Source of the DNA: Oopsacas minuta
Lineage: Eukaryota; Porifera; Hexactinellida; Lyssacinosida; Leucopsacidae
Length of the DNA stretch: 64,000 nucleotides
Assembly (NCBI GenBank): GCA_024704765.1
Contig: JAKMXF010000199.1
Span: forward strand, 310,001 to 374,000
Reading direction: 5' to 3'
Positions 1-12,603 of this stretch are shown one piece after another. A program made the position numbers and the translations under genes. The stretch's first letter is position 1, and each line of letters begins with the position of its first letter. Under the pieces are notes generated by a model. That model was not told where the DNA came from. It did no database searches and saw only the letters and a list, made by a program, of their open reading frames with translations.

Positions 1-215
1 GTCCAGTCTCGGAGCATTTCTTCGCAGTTATGGCACACAATATGAGGAGACCATTTCTTATCTTGATCACCAAGAGGGATACCAAAGTATGCTATGTAGG
101 CACGCTTCACAAACGATGTTATATTTCGTCTTTGACGCGAAAGCGTATACACACCACAGATGTAACAAAATGAATCAGGGTTATTTTTGCATTTATGTCT
201 ACTAGAAGAAGCCAT
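1..215 (-). CDS. N-terminal part of a family-B zinc-binding protein (cut by the window edge)
   Basis: Reading the minus strand from the ATG at 215 gives 71 uninterrupted codons that run off the left edge. The peptide has C-x2-C (FCYICG) near residue 18 and C-x2-C (VCHNC) near residue 62, consistent with one zinc-binding unit. Between them lies a conserved block including FVKRAYIAYFG and LGDQDK. The same block occurs in the broken family-B gene at 45622-47315 (FVKKAYLEYFG, LGDQDK, CRSC). No stop or frameshift is seen here, unlike that second copy, so this copy may be intact. I did not find family-B style ends (CACWGCCCTGCG) just upstream, so whether it lies in an element is unknown. Function is unknown; zinc binding is inferred from the cysteine spacing. 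Confidence 0.7.
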   Translation of the reverse strand, partial: MASSSRHKCKNNPDSFCYICGVYTLSRQRRNITSFVKRAYIAYFGIPLGDQDKKWSPHIVCHNCEEMLRDW

Positions 216-2074
216 GATCAAATCTGAAGAGTTAAGAATCGAAAGAAAGTCTGTTGATATCTATGTAACTTAACACAAACAAACTGAATAACAAAACCTT
301 GGTTCTAATTAAGGCTACCAGCAGACGAGCGGAAAATACAGCTTAAATGCCTATTCTGCTGCATCTATCCACGATACTTCACTACAATCACTTAGGGTTG
401 TTTGAATTAAATCATTTCAAAAAAATCAACATGATGATTTTTGATTTATTTAAATTTTGACACTTCGCTAATAGTGTCATGTTTTCAGAGAACAATAGAG
501 TGGTGCTTTTGTTTTCAATAGATTGAAGCCATTACTAAATCATAGTAACAGCTACAATCTAAGAAAAATGGCTTGATAGATAAAAAGTATTTGGTGGAGA
601 TCAGATTTATGTACTAAATAAGTACCACAAACGAAAAAATTTAAATTGTCGATTGCATGAAAACTAGAGCATGCAGAAAGAAACTGATTGCAGATTTGAA
701 ATCAGCATCCCAAAATTATATAGAATCAATTGAAAAATCTCATGCAACAAAAAATGAGAAAAAATTGTTGAGCAGTGTAATATGTTAATTGCGCTGAGAA
801 AGAAAAAAATAAGATATTCCTTAAAATATCCTCAACCTAAATTTATCTTTCTAACTAAATAATCAATAGCTTGACCATGGATAGCCTATCATCAACTTTA
901 TTACCAAATAATCTGTAAAAAGAGACATTCTCAATTATTTCATCACTAGCGCACTTCGCTTCCTGGTCGCTCCTCGACAGCTAGGTTCTCAGGTTAGCTT
1001 AGGTATTGTCCAACGAAATTCTTGATGGTTTGGCACAGTGGCACACCCCCTGGAAATTGGTCACAATTTCAACTCGATATTTAGTAACCATTAAATGTTC
1101 CACGGAAAAATAAATATCCAATTACTTGAAATATCTAAAAATTGTAATAATTCATCATTTAGTTTAGCAACAATTGGAATATATATAAGCATTGATAATT
1201 TCTTGCTCAGAAATTATTCTTGAACACTGCAGATATTCATTTATATCAATGAACTGAAATTCCAGCATCTAAGCAACTAAGAAATTCCAGTCTTCATTCG
1301 ATTGCATTTTAGACTACTTTCTTATTACTGTGAGTATATAAGCTGAGTTCTAATTATAAATACTAAAAATAGACAAAATATTTTGATAAATTTTCTGTTA
1401 AAAATTACAGTTGTCATTCAACTTCGAAGTCTCAAAACTTCATCTGTCGCGTTCTGTCAAGTTATCTCCTAAGTTTTATAATATACTATTTCAAATTTTC
1501 TATAAAATGGAGCAATTTCCAAGTTCCCAAAATTCGCGCCAGTAGAGTTTCAAATACTTGAACTTGTGAATTTACTTAATATATTTAAGAATTCTTTTTT
1601 TCAAAATTTTTATATTATGGTTGCTTAGTGATATAATGAAAACGTACAGTATCTTATAATATATGGTTGTGTTTACAAATTCAGCTCGTAATTAATATAC
1701 ATAAATATTCTCACAACGTTTTGACAAAGATTCCATTAAAAAATAAACAATCCATGTGGAGTAGGGATTTCTTATACCAGACTAATCACACATATAGTTG
1801 AACGAATTGTATCTAACTTAAGTCCTGACAACCTTGTCTATCCTCTTAAAGTTCGGGTATCCGATCGTTTATTTGGATCTGGGTAACATCCAGTTTACCA
1901 GCAAGCTATTACTAACCCTGACCTCTCGACTAAAGTCTTTATTTATTTTATTTCAAGGTTAAGGCAATCATAAATGCAACTGATAATATCCTATGGAACC
2001 TCATCGTCCGAATTCGCCATTTTGCACTCGAACAGTTGCCTTCTTAGCCCTTCCAGAAATGAAGAGAATGGTTT
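216..2074. other. AT-rich DNA without a recognisable gene
   Basis: No coding region is supported here. A stretch near 396-440 resembles the AGGGTTG-plus-AATTAAATC terminus of the hAT element at 57729-61315 and may be a solo hAT end. The rest shows stops in all frames and no clear repeat structure. Confidence 0.4.
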
Positions 2075-3070
2075 GTAGGTCAAGATCAAAAGATCTCATT
2101 TGATACAAAGATGGCAAAAATCTTAAGCGGTGATGGTGGTGCTAATTGCCAAATGTGCAACGTTCATAGAGATACACGATATTAGCATAGTTCAAAATGG
2201 ATTTGACTAAATAGGACAATCCATGATGCACGTGATGTATTTGACGAAGTTGATGAGGAAGAATTTTTGTCTTTGCCAACAAATCAAAGATTCAATTTTA
2301 CACACAAACCGATATCAGAAAAGATATCATATCAGCTTCTCCTCTGCTTATTTGAGAACATTTAGTTGGTTCCTATATTGATTTGACATTTACAGTGTGG
2401 TACTCAAAAATGGTCACAAATTTTGCCAAAATTGTTGGGGCCAAAAATGTATTTCTAACCTCATTAAAGAAAAACTTCATATATCCATTGACACACCATC
2501 AGTCCAAGGCGGAACCACCACAACCTGAAATGTTATTCGGAGATGCTTCACACGTAGCGATGATACTGTGGAAGATTCTCTCTATTGGATATTGATGGTT
2601 GTTCCTCAAGAGACATATTAAATTGTCACTACAATCTTTAATAATTTGACTGGACCCGGAGATTGTATAATAGCAACAGGAATGTAGACACTGAAGGCCT
2701 TGATAATATATGCCGAGAGACTTACGAATCCATTTTGATCAATTTTTCATGGGCACATACTTTACATAAACTTCTAGCCCATACACCACAAATAATTGCA
2801 GATCAAAAAGATGGGTTTAGCTTAGAAGATTTGTCTGAAGAAGTCCTTGAATCTTGCAATAAATTGGTCAGGCGATACCGTGAGAGACTCCCAAGAAAAT
2901 TTAGCTTTGAGGACAACCTTAAAGATGTGTTCGTCAGGCTTATCTCTCAAAGTGATCCAATTTTAGCATCATTTCCTAATATCACCAAAAAAGATTCGGA
3001 GCCAGATCTATCTGAGTTAAAGAGCTGTCAAGATGTTCTGGTGAATTCACTAATTATATATACGTCATAG
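2075..3070 (+). pseudogene. Transib (RAG1-related) transposase relic
   Basis: Two separated blocks on the plus strand look like the catalytic half of a Transib transposase. The first (from 2075) reads SFDTKMAKILSGDGGANC followed by QMC, a C-x2-C zinc knuckle after a glycine-rich stretch. The second, an open frame at 2663-3070, carries LLAHTPQII and then LSEEVLESCNKLVRRYRE. That matches the layout around the catalytic glutamate of Transib and RAG1, where an E-x-x-NK-x-RR-type motif follows an HKxLxH-type helix. The stretch between has in-frame stops (TAG near 2185 and 2364, TGA near 2204). I found neither terminal inverted repeats nor the 5 bp duplication expected of Transib. Assignment rests on remembered family motifs, so a profile search should confirm it. 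Confidence 0.6.
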
Positions 3071-4658
3071 TTTGGAGTTCAATGAATGGTAGGTCATTTT
3101 CAACAATATATGTATTTTTATAAGGTCATAAAATGATACCTTAAGATAGTGTTAATAATGTCAAAACATAAACATTTAGCTCAAATAATGGTTAAATTAT
3201 AACTCTATACCAAATCAAATATATTTGAATATGACAATGACGTCATTACTTTCACACCCAGACTTGCAAAAATCTAGTTAGGCCAATCGATCCCTTGGGT
3301 ACGATTCCCCATATGTCAATAATATGGTTTAATACGTTATCTAGTACCATAATACCTACTTCCAGGTGTTAGCCATTTCGTGCCACTGTTCAATAGATTT
3401 TAAATAGATAAAAAGATCAAGAGAATAGTTCTACATGTTTTTGGTGGGGTCTTAAAATTGTAAAATTTTATGAAATTGAACATCTTTTCGAATTATTATG
3501 TTGTATTTTGTGTTTTGAAAAACGATCCAATGATTATGAGAACAAAATTTCCCTATTAGCGATGTGTGTTAAGTATGAGATAGAAATTATTAATGAAATA
3601 CCTGGGGAATATGACGATGAAACAACTGTAAAATTAAATGCTGTACTTACATGCAAAAGCCTCCCTTAGGTAAGAATTTATAAGAACACTAAATCAATAT
3701 CAAGGTTATTGAGAATAACCTTGATATTGAAGTTAGTACTTCTCAAGTAGAAGAAATAATGTATGTTACTATCCTGGAATAATGCCATTATTACCATAGT
3801 GGAGTGGAATAATTTTGTGTACAATCAATACACCAAGTTACGTTTTAACAGACAGCCACGCTAGTGTTGAAAACTGGTTTCAGGATAGTGAAGCGCAACA
3901 TATATACTTCTGAAACACGAATGAGAGCAGGTGATTTCATTAGGTCTATTTATGTGAATATTGAGGATAGGATTAGTGCAATTTAATTTGCTTTTATGCC
4001 ATTTGCAAACAAAATATTCAAAAGAAGAGAAAATGGAGAGTAGAAAATGAAGAAAATTGAAAGGAGGAAAGGCCAAAAAGGAAATAGACCTAACAGAGCT
4101 ATTATAACCTTCCGATTTAAATATTTCAAAGGCATCTGAATGTATTAAAATCGAGTAATAAACCAATAGTTAGTCTACAAAATCAGGTAGTATATACAGA
4201 AATATAAGTACAAGTGGAAGGTAAAATATTAGTTTAGCTGATAAGGAAGTAGAAATAGAACCCATTTAGATCTTATAGAATTGAGTGAACTACATTATAC
4301 ATTTCCTAGATTCCAACAAATGACTTATAGGATGAAAAGTTATTTGTGAAGGTTAAACTTTAAATTGTATAATTCACTAGGATAATCTAGATAGGAAATA
4401 CCACAAAATCATGTAATTTTTCATAGTGTTTATTTCTTATTGCAAGCTAGAATGTAGAGAGCTGGCGTTATCGATGTACATACAACAGCGAATGTAATTC
4501 TTATCCCATAACTTCATAGTTCCTTTTGCTGTAGTTATTTATATATATATGAATAAATAAGGTATTTTGTACAAAGGACAGGAGATAATTTGGCATAGGG
4601 GAACCAGGTGCAGGATCTCAGGATTGGAGGATCAGATATTACATTGTTTGTCCAAGTA
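3071..4658. other. Unassigned AT-rich DNA with a few coding-like scraps
   Basis: No gene can be supported. Short stretches around 3555-3670 and 3845-4070 read as plausible peptide in one plus frame between stops, which may be remnants of an old element, but I recognise no motif. A perfect hairpin is listed separately. Confidence 0.35.
3694..3730. repeat. Perfect 17 bp hairpin with a 3-base loop
   Basis: Positions 3694-3710 are the exact reverse complement of 3714-3730, with GAG as the loop. No terminal duplication or larger element is visible around it. Confidence 0.9.
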
Positions 4659-5987
4659 CAGGGTGTTAAACAATTGATGTCGGAATTCATATTTTACATC
4701 TTTAATTAAGTACCCAATTCAGACGATTGAATCATGATAATCCGACTGAATATTCCTTTTGTATATGCTTCACGAATTGATAATTAGTATTCTAGTTGAT
4801 ATTAGCTGATATTCTTCTTTACCGGAAAATAAAAATTCCTAACATCCTTTAGTGGCTACCGAATACACTATTGATGTCCGCAATCGTGCTATCGGTATGA
4901 TTATAGCAGGCATGTCTCAAACGAAGGTTCCTCATGCTCTGAAGATTACCTTAAGAACAACACAGCGTTGGTGGGCACTATCTAGAGGTGGTAAATCGTT
5001 GAGAAACAAGCCTGGATGTGGTCGAAAAAATTCCCTGTCCAAAGCAGCGAAAATCATAATTGCTAAATCGCTTTCCAAACCTCATAAATCAACTAGGATA
5101 TTGACCAAGAATTTGAGAAGGAGAAGCATAGTAGCAGTTCCCCACGTTACTGTATTGAATTATTTGAAAAGTTTGAATGCTACTCCTTATAAACCACAAA
5201 AACAGCCAAAGTTAATCGATTCTCAGTAAAAAGCCCGTGTAAAATTCTTCAAAGATAGGAAGAACTGGAGTGTGTAAGAATGGAGATGAATACTATTTCA
5301 GATGAATCACCATTTCAACTTTATCATACTCCGAATCGGCAAAATAACAGAGTGTGGGCTCGGAAACGAGATAGTATACCTCCAGTAGAGACTGTGAAGT
5401 ACCCTCTAAAAGTAAATATGTGGGGTATGATGTTCTGCTCTACCTTATCAGAATTGCACTTTATTCCACGAGGTAGGACCGTAAATACAGAATATTATGT
5501 AGGGGAAAATTTTGAAGAAAGCTTAGATACCTAGACTTAAAATAAAAATAAAAATTGAACCCATTTATAGACGAAAAATTATGAAAAACATATCCAAGGC
5601 TATTTTCCAACAAGATGGGGCGCCGGCTAATACCTGTAAAAGAACTGGTGTTTGAAGAACCTTAAAGGTTTTTGGCCTAAAGAAGTATGGCCTGCGAATT
5701 CGCCGGACTTGAATCCTATAGAAAATCTGTGGGAAATACTCCAAAATCAACTGGATTCAATGCCCCACGCAACAAATGAAGAAAGTTTAAAAATAATCTC
5801 AAACTGGGATGGTCTCAGGTGACGGAGGATGTTTTGGCCAATCTTATAGCTTCAATGCCAAATAAGATAAAATTATGTATTGCTAACAATGACGGTTATA
5901 TAGGAAGGTAGGGAGCACATTTCTACACTGCAAGAATATGTTTTATTTGTCCATTCTATATTACGACATCAATTATTTAACACCCTG
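4659..5987 (+). mobile_element. Tc1/mariner element, DD37E type (degraded)
   Basis: The left end begins CAGGGTGTTAAACAATTGAT just after TA (4657-4658). The right end is its near-exact inverse, finishing at 5987 and followed by TG, a decayed TA duplication. The 1,329 bp body holds a transposase pseudogene on the plus strand. The protein resembles that of the element at 32685-34038, so both belong to one clade. Confidence 0.85.
4852..5911 (+). pseudogene. Tc1/mariner transposase, DD37E type, broken
   Basis: The reading starts at GTG (4852), probably a decayed ATG, and encodes an N-terminal helix-turn-helix region with a basic KPGCGRK segment in place of the GRPR-like motif. An in-frame TAA ends the first block at 5229. 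Later pieces in other frames carry SDESPFQL (first catalytic D, from about 5300), FQQDGAP (second D, near 5610) and SPDLNPIENLW (E, near 5710). The last block ends in a TAG at 5909-5911. Several frameshifts and stops make it inactive. The intact relatives are not in this window. Confidence 0.85.
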
Positions 5988-7982
5988 TGGTATGTGTAAA
6001 ATGTATGTACATTCAGGTGTTTAGACAATAGTAAGACAGATCAAGAATTCATACAGGGCAATATATTCTTCTGATTGTGTAATATAATGAGACACAAAAG
6101 GAAGTTTTCGTACAGTATATATTGGAATCATTCATTACAGGATTTATCTGATATTTGTATATTGCTTTGATGATAAATGGTAAAATAGCTCTGAATACTA
6201 TCTCAAAATTTATATCTGTGAACAATCTTGAGGATGAAATTCTATAATATGAGAGTGGTATATATACACTATACCATTAATTATCTGTGGTATTACCCAA
6301 GAAATATCCTGTTATTACATAAGTATGTATATCAACCCGTTTTGCGCGTAGGTTAACTACAAAGATGTCCTAAATTGAATTATTTGTTGAAACAAGTTAC
6401 AATGGGACTATCACAAGTACGACGATTGACATTCTATACGCACTAATGATCTAAGCAAGTGTTGTATAGTCCTACAAGTATAGTATATGTAATTATTACC
6501 ATATCAAAACGCAATAATTATAGTGAAGTAACCGAGGAAAATTGAAAAAATTAAAAGAATAATATATATAAAAATCATAGAAAAAGTACTAGGAACATTA
6601 GGGATTTTTTAAGAAAACTGTATTTTAAGAAACGAAAGATGCTATCTATAAATTTTGAAGGGGTTGTGATGAGAAATAACTTCAAGAATTGATCTCAAAG
6701 TTGGAATTCTTAATACACAAGAACTGAGAATTTATTGATTTTTGCAGGCCGTTGCTGGTGATATTTTCATTGATTCACGAAATATCGATATTGTTATAAG
6801 CCTCTATATCTCCACTAACGATTAGCATAAAATAATTGAAATTCAGTCGGATTTAAAGAAACAAGAGTTTAAACTGACCTTACTTTGTGTAGAATATTAT
6901 TCGTTCCCTACCACTCTCACTCTCGACGAATTCTTCCAGCTCCGCGAGTTACTAACAATTTTCAATGCAATGTAATTTTCATAAACGTCCATATCACCAA
7001 AGTATGCATATAAAATTTTAGAATCGAATTATGACTTTTAGGTGGATAAATTCAAGGAGTCGTAACCCTAAATTGTAACCAAGAAAGCAACCTAAAAATA
7101 TGTAAAATCAAAACATATTGTATAAAGCGTCCAACTCTCCTCTTTCCAAAGTTTTTGATTTCTTTGGAATCTGATGAGTATAAGTGAGTCAAATTAGTGA
7201 CACTGGTCGAATAGTCTACTAACTTCTTCGTTTAATTTTCAAAATATATTATTTCAAAAAGAAATTAAATTATTAAAATAAACTTTTAACACATAATCCA
7301 CTAACCCCCAATAGTATGTAGAAGAAAACTTATACAAAAACATAATAAGAAGTCGGTGAAATAACACATGATAGTTGTCACGTTTGGAAAATTTAGCTAA
7401 ATGTAGAGTTCCACAAAGATCTATTAAGCCTATGGAGGCTCAAATTTTACAAGAGGTGGCTGTGCCCCCAGGCCACCTTGCTACGGGCCTGCTTACATCC
7501 AGCAATTTCTAACCTCAAGGTTAGCAATTTAGAACTTTATATTACGTATAAAATTCGCATCAGAAAATACAGATTTAATTTGGCACCCCAGTCCAAGTAC
7601 AAAATTTAACGAAAAAAGAAATTAGTAAGGCAAAATCTTCATAAATTTAGCAAAATGTAGTCACTCAAGAGGGAGTTCAGACTCAATGAGCCTGCATTTC
7701 AGGAAAATTCACAAATCAGTTTTAGACAAATTGTAAGGTAATTCGATCGAATAATTTCAGTCGCTACTCAAAAAGAGAGAAAAAATACAATCGCCGGAAA
7801 CTATTCGAATACGTATGGTACTAATCAATATCAACTTTTCTACAAGTTCAAAGCTGAATATGAAGACATTTGTGCAACAAAGCAAATTTTACATGAAATG
7901 CTACATGTATATGCTCTGATACTCGGAGCTTCTCAAAAAAAAGTAGAGACATGGGCCAGATGAGATGGTTCATTAACAAATA
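5988..7982. other. Intergenic DNA with one copy of a dispersed repeat
   Basis: No gene is supported. The stretch from about 6957 to 7390 is a dispersed repeat (listed separately). The remainder is AT-rich with stops in all frames. Confidence 0.4.
6957..7390 (+). repeat. Dispersed repeat R1, copy 1
   Basis: This stretch aligns base by base over most of its length with 10480-10900, starting at TTTCAATGCAATGTAATTTT and ending in the block that contains AATAACACAT. Its 3' part is also found at 61733-61870. No protein motif was seen; it may be an untranslated part or a non-autonomous element. Confidence 0.7.
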
Positions 7983-9250
7983 CAGGGTGGGGAATAAGTT
8001 CTATGCCATTTTTTCAAATGAATCAAGTATCTCGAATACATAGTAACAGTTCATTTCTTATCCTATCGGACTACAGTCTAGATATTCTTCTAAACATGTA
8101 CCATGGAAGGAGAAAGATTAACAATTGTTGAATTATTCAAGCAAGGGAAGAAATCAGCGGATAATTTGAAAATTTTGAATATGCTCAAAACACGTAGGAA
8201 GTTTGTCTACCGTACTATTAAGCGGTTCCAGGATACTAACAGCGTGAAAGATAAGCCAAGAAGTGGTCGTCCTATTTCTGTCTCTACGACAAAAATGAAT
8301 AGAGTAGTACGCTCTCGCATATTGAAAAATCCCAGAGGATCCATAAGAAATGACAGCTTAACTAAAAATGCCTCCTTAATCGCTTAGAACCATCATGAGA
8401 AGGGGATTATGTTTGCTTTCTTATAAAAGGAAGAAAGTTCATTTTATTTCCAGGTTAGTTAGGGAGGAGAGGGTTGTCAAGATCTAAAGGACTTCTAAAG
8501 CGGTTCGCCTCATTTGGCCTAGATCAGGTCCTGTTTTCCGATGAGAAACTTTTTAGTATGGAAGAGGTTTCTAATTCCAAAACGACAGAATTGTGTACCA
8601 GTCTCTTTCTATTATCCCTGACAAGATAAATATGTGGAAAGAGTTCAGAAACCACTTTTTGTCATGGTCTGGACCGGTATCTCTGCCGTAGGCCACACCC
8701 CCGCTAGTCGTTGTCCACACCCGGACTGAAAATTCACGCTTTGACATACGAAGACCTTAATCTAAAGCCCATAGTGAATATCTCGAGAGAACAATGTTTT
8801 AATCGCAAGCCATTCTTGTTTCAACAAGATGGCGCCCTCTCCACACTACTAAAAGCACTCAAGAGTGGCTCAGAACTCAAATCCCAAGTTTTATCTCCAA
8901 GCTGGAATGGCCTCCGTCCAGCCCAGATCTAAATCCTTTGGATTTCTCTCTTTGGTTCATATTCGAGTCAAGGGCTTGTTCGAACTCATACAGGAATCTG
9001 GAAGGTTTAAGGAAAACACTATGCAGGGACTGGGACAATATTCCCCAGGAAATCATACTCACCGCTGTTGAAGCAATTCCCAAATGGCTAAGGGAATTAA
9101 TAAAAAAGAAAGTGGGATGTATTGAATGAGTTGAGTTAAGCTGAATCCAGATAGTGTGTACTCAACTATGTTACAATATCTAGTCAACAGGAACTCTTTT
9201 CGTAGATCTACAGTTGTTTCCAATGGGTTAGAACTCATTCTACACCCCTG
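7983..9250 (+). mobile_element. Mariner-type element, DD37D (maT-like), degraded
   Basis: A left end CAGGGTGGGGAATAAGTTCT at 7983 is paired with an inverted, partly diverged right end finishing at 9250. TA flanks both sides (7981-7982 and 9251-9252). The ends and protein group it with the elements at 55954-57261 and 59253-60565. Confidence 0.85.
8103..9129 (+). pseudogene. DD37D transposase, broken
   Basis: The ATG at 8103 opens a 94-codon block with a helix-turn-helix and the basic linker KPRSGRP. Later blocks in shifted frames carry LFSDEKLF (first catalytic D, about 8535), FQQDGA (second D, about 8820) and SPDLNPLDFSLW (third D, about 8925). The end is a TGA after KKKVGCIE at 9129. Several frameshifts and at least two internal stops separate these blocks, so it cannot make transposase. 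The final catalytic residue is D, not E. Confidence 0.85.
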
Positions 9251-9252
9251 TA

Positions 9253-12200
9253 TGTTAAGATTACGTGTTCTCATAAACGATCCCTTCAGTGGGTTCTGAT
9301 TACGTTGTGGATGTATGAGAAAATCGAGGTGAAAGTGGAGACTGACATAAATATTAAGTCCATGATCGCAGACTACCTGAAAAAAGGGTTACTATTCAAT
9401 GACAAGAATTTTCCATATTATGGAAAATATCTACTAAGTACTTCGTTCATAGATTCAAAATTTGCGGCTAATAAGACGTGAAAAGGAGATATTATAAGAT
9501 ATAATTACATATATTCCTACATTTGAGAATATTTTCAGCAACAAGTAGTTCGCATGTAATTTGTAGTACAAAATGTTCCATTCAAAAATTAGGGGGATAA
9601 TATAACGTTTATACACAATAAAATCATCTCTGATGTATAAGAAACCGAAAGTATCCCTATTGCAAATTCCACAACTTAATGTGATGCATTTTGTGCAGTA
9701 GGCTATGTCAGGTTAGCTGGATTTAAGGATGGTATAGACGTGTTGAACCTAGGTAGGTTGCTTTGTAACAAGTTATCGGGGGCTAGCATGCCCGTCAAAC
9801 ACTTTAATTCTTGGAGTGCAATGAATTGGCCAAAATCTGATTCTATTTCTATATCTTTGTAAAGTTAGGATAGTTAAAGTGACTACCAATTATACCTTCT
9901 GATTTAGGTATCTACAAAGTTGGGCCAAAAATCAATCTACATACACATAGCCATGGCATCATATTACCTCAAATATTAATATATTAAAATATTGTTAGCC
10001 TTAATCTCAAAAAGTTTTGGGTATTCATTCATTGTGAAATGAATGTGGCGAAAGAATAGCCAAAGTTAGGGGGTGCATATGTATTTAGAGGTACATACTT
10101 TCACTATTTCAACGATTCAAATGCTAAAGACAAAGATGATTGAAGCTCGTTTTGCAAGTATATCTACCTAACCTTCCGCGAGGATTGATAATTTTTGTAC
10201 GGCTATAATATGGATGGAGTAGAGGTTGGGCGTTTATTAGTGAAATAGGTATGATAATTCGAAAATTCAGACGGTTCGGAATCCGGACTCATATGTCTCG
10301 CGAAGGTGCCGACACCGTAAGATCAGAATTTTGACCCTTCAAACTTTGATCACTGCTAACCTAGTCCCTGGACCAACCTATTTTCTAGCTACTTAGCAAA
10401 GTTTAACCCTTAATCTCAACTAGTTCAGGATAATAACTCCATGTAAATGAATTCGGGTGAAAGTTGGGGGTCATTTTAATAATTTCAATGCAATATAATT
10501 TTCATTAACGTTCATATCACCAAAGTATGCAAATAGAATTTCAGAATCGAAATCTGACTTTTAGGTGGTAAATTCAAGGGAGTGGTAACTCTAAAAATTT
10601 TAACTAAGAAAGTAACTAAATGTAAAATTTTGTAAAATCAAAACACATTGCGCAAAACGTTCGACTCTCCTCTTTCCAATGATAAATTCGTTTAAATCTA
10701 ATGAATATAAGTGAATCAAATTTATGACTGTAGTGACCCTAGTCGAATAGTCATAATATTTCACAAAGTAATAAATATTTTTAAAAGAAATTTTAAACAT
10801 ATAACCCACCAATCCTCAGTAGTATGCGAAGAAAACTTATTTCAAAATATTTTATTTTGAGAAGCCGGTCAAATAACACATAGTTGACACGTATGGAACA
10901 TTTTCAAAACTTCAATGCTAAGTGATCACACATATTTATAATTTTGATGACATTTTCGTATTCCACCAACGCTATACATTCGAAGAATACACACAAGTTT
11001 TTTTTCTCTAGCTATACGGAAAGTCGGTCAAATACACGACTGAATTGATGACGTTACATAATTTGAATTTGCTGTTAACTTTTTCTGTTTACTTACTTTT
11101 CTCAAACCTTTGAATTACGCCAATTTTTTCTAATTTACTTGATTATGTGGACATAATCAAAGAATACAACGATATATCTATCTTGGTAACATGGGTGTCA
11201 AAGTTGAGGCAATAACGTTCTTCAATCTGTTAAGAAAGGTTTATATAGACAGACATTTAGTGTGTAGTTATCACAGGGCCGTAGCCACTGGTCAGGTTGG
11301 TCAGGTTTCAATCTGACCACTTTTGGTGACTGAAATTCCCCAATATGGCACCACTCGGTCGGGTTGGCCAAGTTAAACTGACCACTCAGTCAGGTTGGTT
11401 AAGTTAACCTAAGGATATATAGTAACTAGGAATTGAGATTTTCAACTTTAGTCACAAAACATAAATGATTTTACTTAAGAATACGCTCGCAGGCTAACTG
11501 GATACCCGCTACTAAAGAAAAGGTTCTAACGCCAGCCATTGTGGCATCAAAGTGTGCATTTCTATTGCCTATAATAGGATATCTCATCATGCGGACTCAA
11601 ACACTTTCGGTAAGGCTTCCTATTGATATAGGTTACTTACATCTTACATTAAGATAATACTTTTTGAATTATTAGAAAATTAACACATCTATAGATATAA
11701 CTCTTATCCATAGCCCACGTAAATAATGCCTTTTAACGGTCTAAATTCCTGGACCAGGGATGGCAGGTTCCGGCATGGCGGGGGATCGCCCCCCAGTTTT
11801 GACAAGAGCCTGAGATGGGGGGGCTGCCTTCCCTAGTTTCTTTGAAAAATTATGCTTACTTGAAAGATATTTTATTACTCCAATTTGATAGTTTACTCGA
11901 TTTACTTCAAATAAATATGTGGCACATGTTGTAATACTTAATTTTTCTAACAGATTAACACATTTCTATTTATGTATTTGTAATCAATGTAATATGAGCA
12001 ACTAGTTATTGATATGATTTAATAATTTTCAAACAATCTTTACTGAGCACAAATCGATCCATCCTGGCCTCAATCCTATTAATCCTTTCGCTAGTGAATG
12101 TGTCCAGATCAAGTTGGTCCTAAGTTTCTGTATACATGTTACATAAAGCGTATGCATACAATCTACTTCCTTCATATTGCTGCGAAGATACGTTTTTATA

Positions 12201-12601
12201 CGTCTTAAGCAGCTAAATTTCGTTCAGCGAAAGATGACGTGTAAGGAAGAAGAAGATGAAGCTTAAGGAAAGATACCAAGTTGGGCCATATGAGACCATA
12301 ATCAGAGTTTTCACGTAAAATGAGTAGTGAGTACAACGGCCCCACACTATTTTGGTCAACCTAACGCCCCTATCCTGGACCACGGTTATTTCAGTTCTAT
12401 TAAATTTATCTAGCAATTTTCTTTTTCTCTATAATATATAATTGGTGATTTTGGCTCGAATATTTGTATTATTGTTTGTTATGAATTTACACAAGCCATG
12501 TCATCCACCTATTACTATAATGACATCATCCTTTTGGTTAACTGGGCAATATGTCGTAAAATTGCACAAGTTTTCAACTATGATAAGCGATCATTAGTGC
12601 G
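9253..12601. other. Long AT-rich stretch without a gene
   Basis: I see no coding region. Contents: repeat R1 copy 2 (listed separately); a locally redundant block at 11290-11410 in which GGTCAGGTTGGTCAGGTTT-like units recur; and a short G/C-rich patch at 11755-11845 with runs of G and C. No terminal repeats could be paired around the last two. Confidence 0.4.
10480..10990 (+). repeat. Dispersed repeat R1, copy 2
   Basis: It aligns with 6957-7390 (for example TATCACCAAAGTATGCA is shared exactly). Its downstream part, including GATGACATTTTCGT, is shared with 61733-61990, so this is the longest of the three copies. Confidence 0.7.
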
Positions 12602-12603
12602 TA

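Noticed and set aside
3861-4166. Minus-strand open frame of 101 codons
   Set aside because: No motif. The opposite strand reads slightly better in scraps, and neither is convincing.
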